Program-made: the position numbers and the translations under genes | Shown here: in pieces, positions 58,630 through 60,380 of the stretch | Position numbering within the stretch: position 1 is the first letter of the stretch | How the letters are laid out: every line of letters starts with the position of its first letter | Origin: Paraphysomonas bandaiensis | Lineage: Eukaryota; Chrysophyceae | Direction of reading: 5' to 3' | Length of the DNA: 60,380 nucleotides | NCBI GenBank assembly: GCA_965644295.1 | Contig: CBFFRP010000449.1 | Span: 1-60,380, forward strand | The notes under the pieces: generated by a model | What the model saw: the letters and a program-made list of their open reading frames with translations, nothing else | Database searches by the model: none | Told to the model about the DNA's origin: nothing

Positions 58630-59572
58630 ATGGATAAATTATTTCATTGTGCCGCTGTTTTTCTTACACTCAGCATTGCCTCTCTGGCGTCAGGGGAGAG
58701 CATGCTCAGAGGACCCGGCAAAGAGCTTTTTGTTTATCCTAAAACATTTGGGAACTTTTCTCTCCAATCATGCAGGTATATTGCCGAGATTAGATATGAT
58801 TTGGATATTTATTTTACGTTTTAGTTCTGCCCCATCCTGTGGAACAACAATGGCAACGTACAACGGAATACCCGCCAAATCAAATGGCGCTAACCAATGT
58901 ACTGGCAACAGCTGTGCTGGGTATGGAACTTATGGGTATCAGTATCAGTGTGTTGAGCTTGCTCAACGATACTTTGGTGAGCTGTATGGCACGACTCCTA
59001 TTTGGTATGGTAATGCTATTGATCTTTGCAACACATTTCCAAGTGGCGTCGTCAAAACTAGCTCCCCTATTGCAGGAGACCTGGTTGTATTCAATACTGG
59101 TACATATGGTCATGTGGCTGTGATTACACATGTAGGAGGGGGGTATGTTGACGTAATTGAGCAAAATTCTTCCCCAACAGGCACCAACACCTACTCCATG
59201 TCCTCCAATGTGCAGTGCTACTTGCACGCCACCAAGAACTCGGGGTCATGTCCTAACAAAGGATGGTACTGTGGAAATGATGGCGTTGATAAAGATCCCA
59301 ATGTCAACTATCTTTGCTCAGCTACTGGTGGGTCGATCACGAATCAGGATAACTGCAAAACCACTTGCGTGACAATGCCAAGCGGTTACGACGATAAATG
59401 CACCTCCAATGGATCTTGCGACGGGTTGCACGGTTACTACTGCGGAAACGATAAGGTTAACGGGGATGCCGACACTCTTTATTTGTGCCTCAATGGTGAG
59501 CCCTCCGGTGCCACATACTGCAGCAATGGATGTCATGTTGCCTCTTCTGGTTACGATGACTACTGCAACTGA
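58630..59572 (+). CDS. Secreted CHAP-domain amidase/peptidase-like protein with two Cys-rich repeats
   Basis: Exons 58630-58775 and 58825-59572 join across a 49-nt intron to give 297 residues. The ATG at 58630 opens a clear signal peptide (MDKLFHCAAVFLTLSIASLA). The CHAP domain spans about residues 65-185, with catalytic Cys91 (YQYQCVELAQRYF), His145 (GTYGHVAVITHV) and a likely third residue in VIEQN. IAGDLVVFNTG is also typical. CHAP enzymes cut peptidoglycan or glutathionyl-spermidine amide bonds. The last about 100 residues are two repeats of pattern G-x-YCGND-x-V...LC...C...C...SGYDD-x-C. In a secreted form a role against bacterial walls or in feeding is plausible. The intron shows it is a real eukaryotic gene. 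Confidence 0.9.
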
Positions 59573-60380
59573 GTCCTGACATATAACTATATGTTGGCGT
59601 TGTAAGTGAATACAACTTCAGAAAAACCGAGTATCTAAAGCTTCACGTCGTATATGTGTAATTTCCTGTAATTCGTAATATTTACTATTAATATATAAAA
59701 CCACGATAGGAACATTGTCATGTCATTATTTTTGGATGGTACAAATTGCGTGCCAGCCAGCAGTCTTTATTACAATTTATGGCTCCGCAGATTCTCGCTT
59801 ATTCAAATACTGTTTTGTTGAAAGGATCTATATAAACACGAGTAAGCAATCTTTGTGACAATTTATGGCTTCGCATATTCGAATATTGTTTTGTTGAAAG
59901 GCTATGTAAGCACGAGTAAGTAACTATAATTGCAGTAGCGTCAATTCAAAACCGGCTATTACATCTCAGAACAATCAACAACTTTGTTGCAACTGTTGAA
60001 TATTTGCTTGCACCTACTAGCATGTATTGCTTGTCATGTGAATGATAATCCTATAATCTACTCGCCAATTGGCCGATAACTGGTTCGAGATCATGTAACC
60101 AAGTAAATAATTCAATCGTATCTATTAAAATATATACTATAAGTGATATTTAAGCAGCATGAGAGCAGAATTTGTACAATACGACAACATATAGATCTAA
60201 ATTCTGAACACAGGCAATGCCCCTAGTAATTTCTATTCATTCGACCAGTACACCATTCCATAGTCACGGTTCTCCTTGCTGCTGCCTGAATATAACTGTC
60301 CTCAACAACGTACACCTTCAGCATAGAGCATATCGGCAGTCAGCATCACAGTTCTTGGTAATAAATGCATTATAACATCT
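59573..60380. other. Intergenic sequence to window end
   Basis: AT-rich spacer downstream of the CHAP gene. It holds one two-copy direct repeat (59761-59925). No gene or RNA is visible before the window ends. Confidence 0.55.
59761..59925. repeat. Two-copy tandem repeat, about 75-87 bp per unit
   Basis: CARTCTTTRTKACAATTTATGGCTYCGCA, then TGTTTTGTTGAAAGG and CACGAGTAAG, occur in the same order in both copies (about 59761-59847 and 59848-59925). A short deletion is present in the second copy. Confidence 0.75.

Noticed and set aside
57592-58637. Several ORFs of 200-330 codons encoding YIHT or CMYV repeats on both strands
   Set aside because: They are translations of the TACA microsatellite and have no other content.
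58649-58824. Start of the CHAP protein at the ATG at 58649
   Set aside because: That frame reads through the 49-nt intron and lacks a signal peptide. The ATG at 58630 with splicing gives a clean signal peptide and the same domain.

Overview
This window is nuclear DNA from a eukaryote with compact, intron-bearing genes, very probably a stramenopile (heterokont). The strongest taxonomic clue is a giant secreted or membrane protein gene (39166-23738, minus) carrying the PSGxPT/PTSxPT repeats that are characteristic of stramenopile cell-surface proteins, followed by REJ-type modules. Phytochelatin synthase, UDP-sugar pyrophosphorylase, an HPP-family protein and a molybdate-transporter-like MFS protein fit a protist or alga. 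The clade assignment is inference; nothing in the window (rRNA, for example) proves it. I rebuilt gene models by joining GT-AG introns that restore frame and family sequence. Of 35 introns placed, 28 are 45-60 nt long.

Layout. 1-764: end of a 146-bp tandem satellite. 947-5756 (-): large coiled-coil protein with repeated FAM13-like motifs. 6181-6258 (-): tRNA-Leu(UAG). 6523-7664 (+): AMPK/SnRK1 beta subunit in nine exons. 9507-11522 (+): DNA polymerase kappa. 11685-12263: dispersed repeat with a target-site duplication. 13820-14563 (-): HPP family membrane protein. 14748-14819 (+): tRNA-Pro(CGG). 15103-16818 (+): FGGY sugar kinase. 16986-17666 (-): decayed RS-rich, gag-like reading frame. 18172-20218 (+): UDP-sugar pyrophosphorylase. 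20219-23737: repeat-rich, gene-poor. 23738-39166 (-): six-exon gene for a 5050-residue NHL/LRR/PT-repeat/REJ/EGF/multi-TM protein. 39784-41621 (+): F-box-like LRR protein. 41622-45478: gene-poor, with another dispersed repeat and decayed ORFs. 45479-46609 (+): armadillo-repeat protein. 47771-49462 (-): seven-WD40 protein. 50857-53647 (-): TFIIIC 90-kDa-like subunit. 54033-55911 (+): MFSD5/MOT2-like MFS transporter. 56753-57610 (-): phytochelatin synthase. 57679-58479: very long TACA microsatellite. 58630-59572 (+): secreted CHAP-domain protein.

The genes do not form one pathway; this is ordinary eukaryotic gene order with several divergent pairs. Loose themes are energy and sugar metabolism (AMPK beta, FGGY kinase, USP), metal and anion handling (phytochelatin synthase, MOT2-like, HPP), DNA/RNA machinery (Pol kappa, TFIIIC90-like, tRNAs) and the cell surface (giant REJ protein, CHAP protein). 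The most notable items are the giant polycystin-like receptor with its multi-level DNA repeats, and a dispersed element of about 0.5 kb with exact 13-bp flanking duplications that contain TAACCC.
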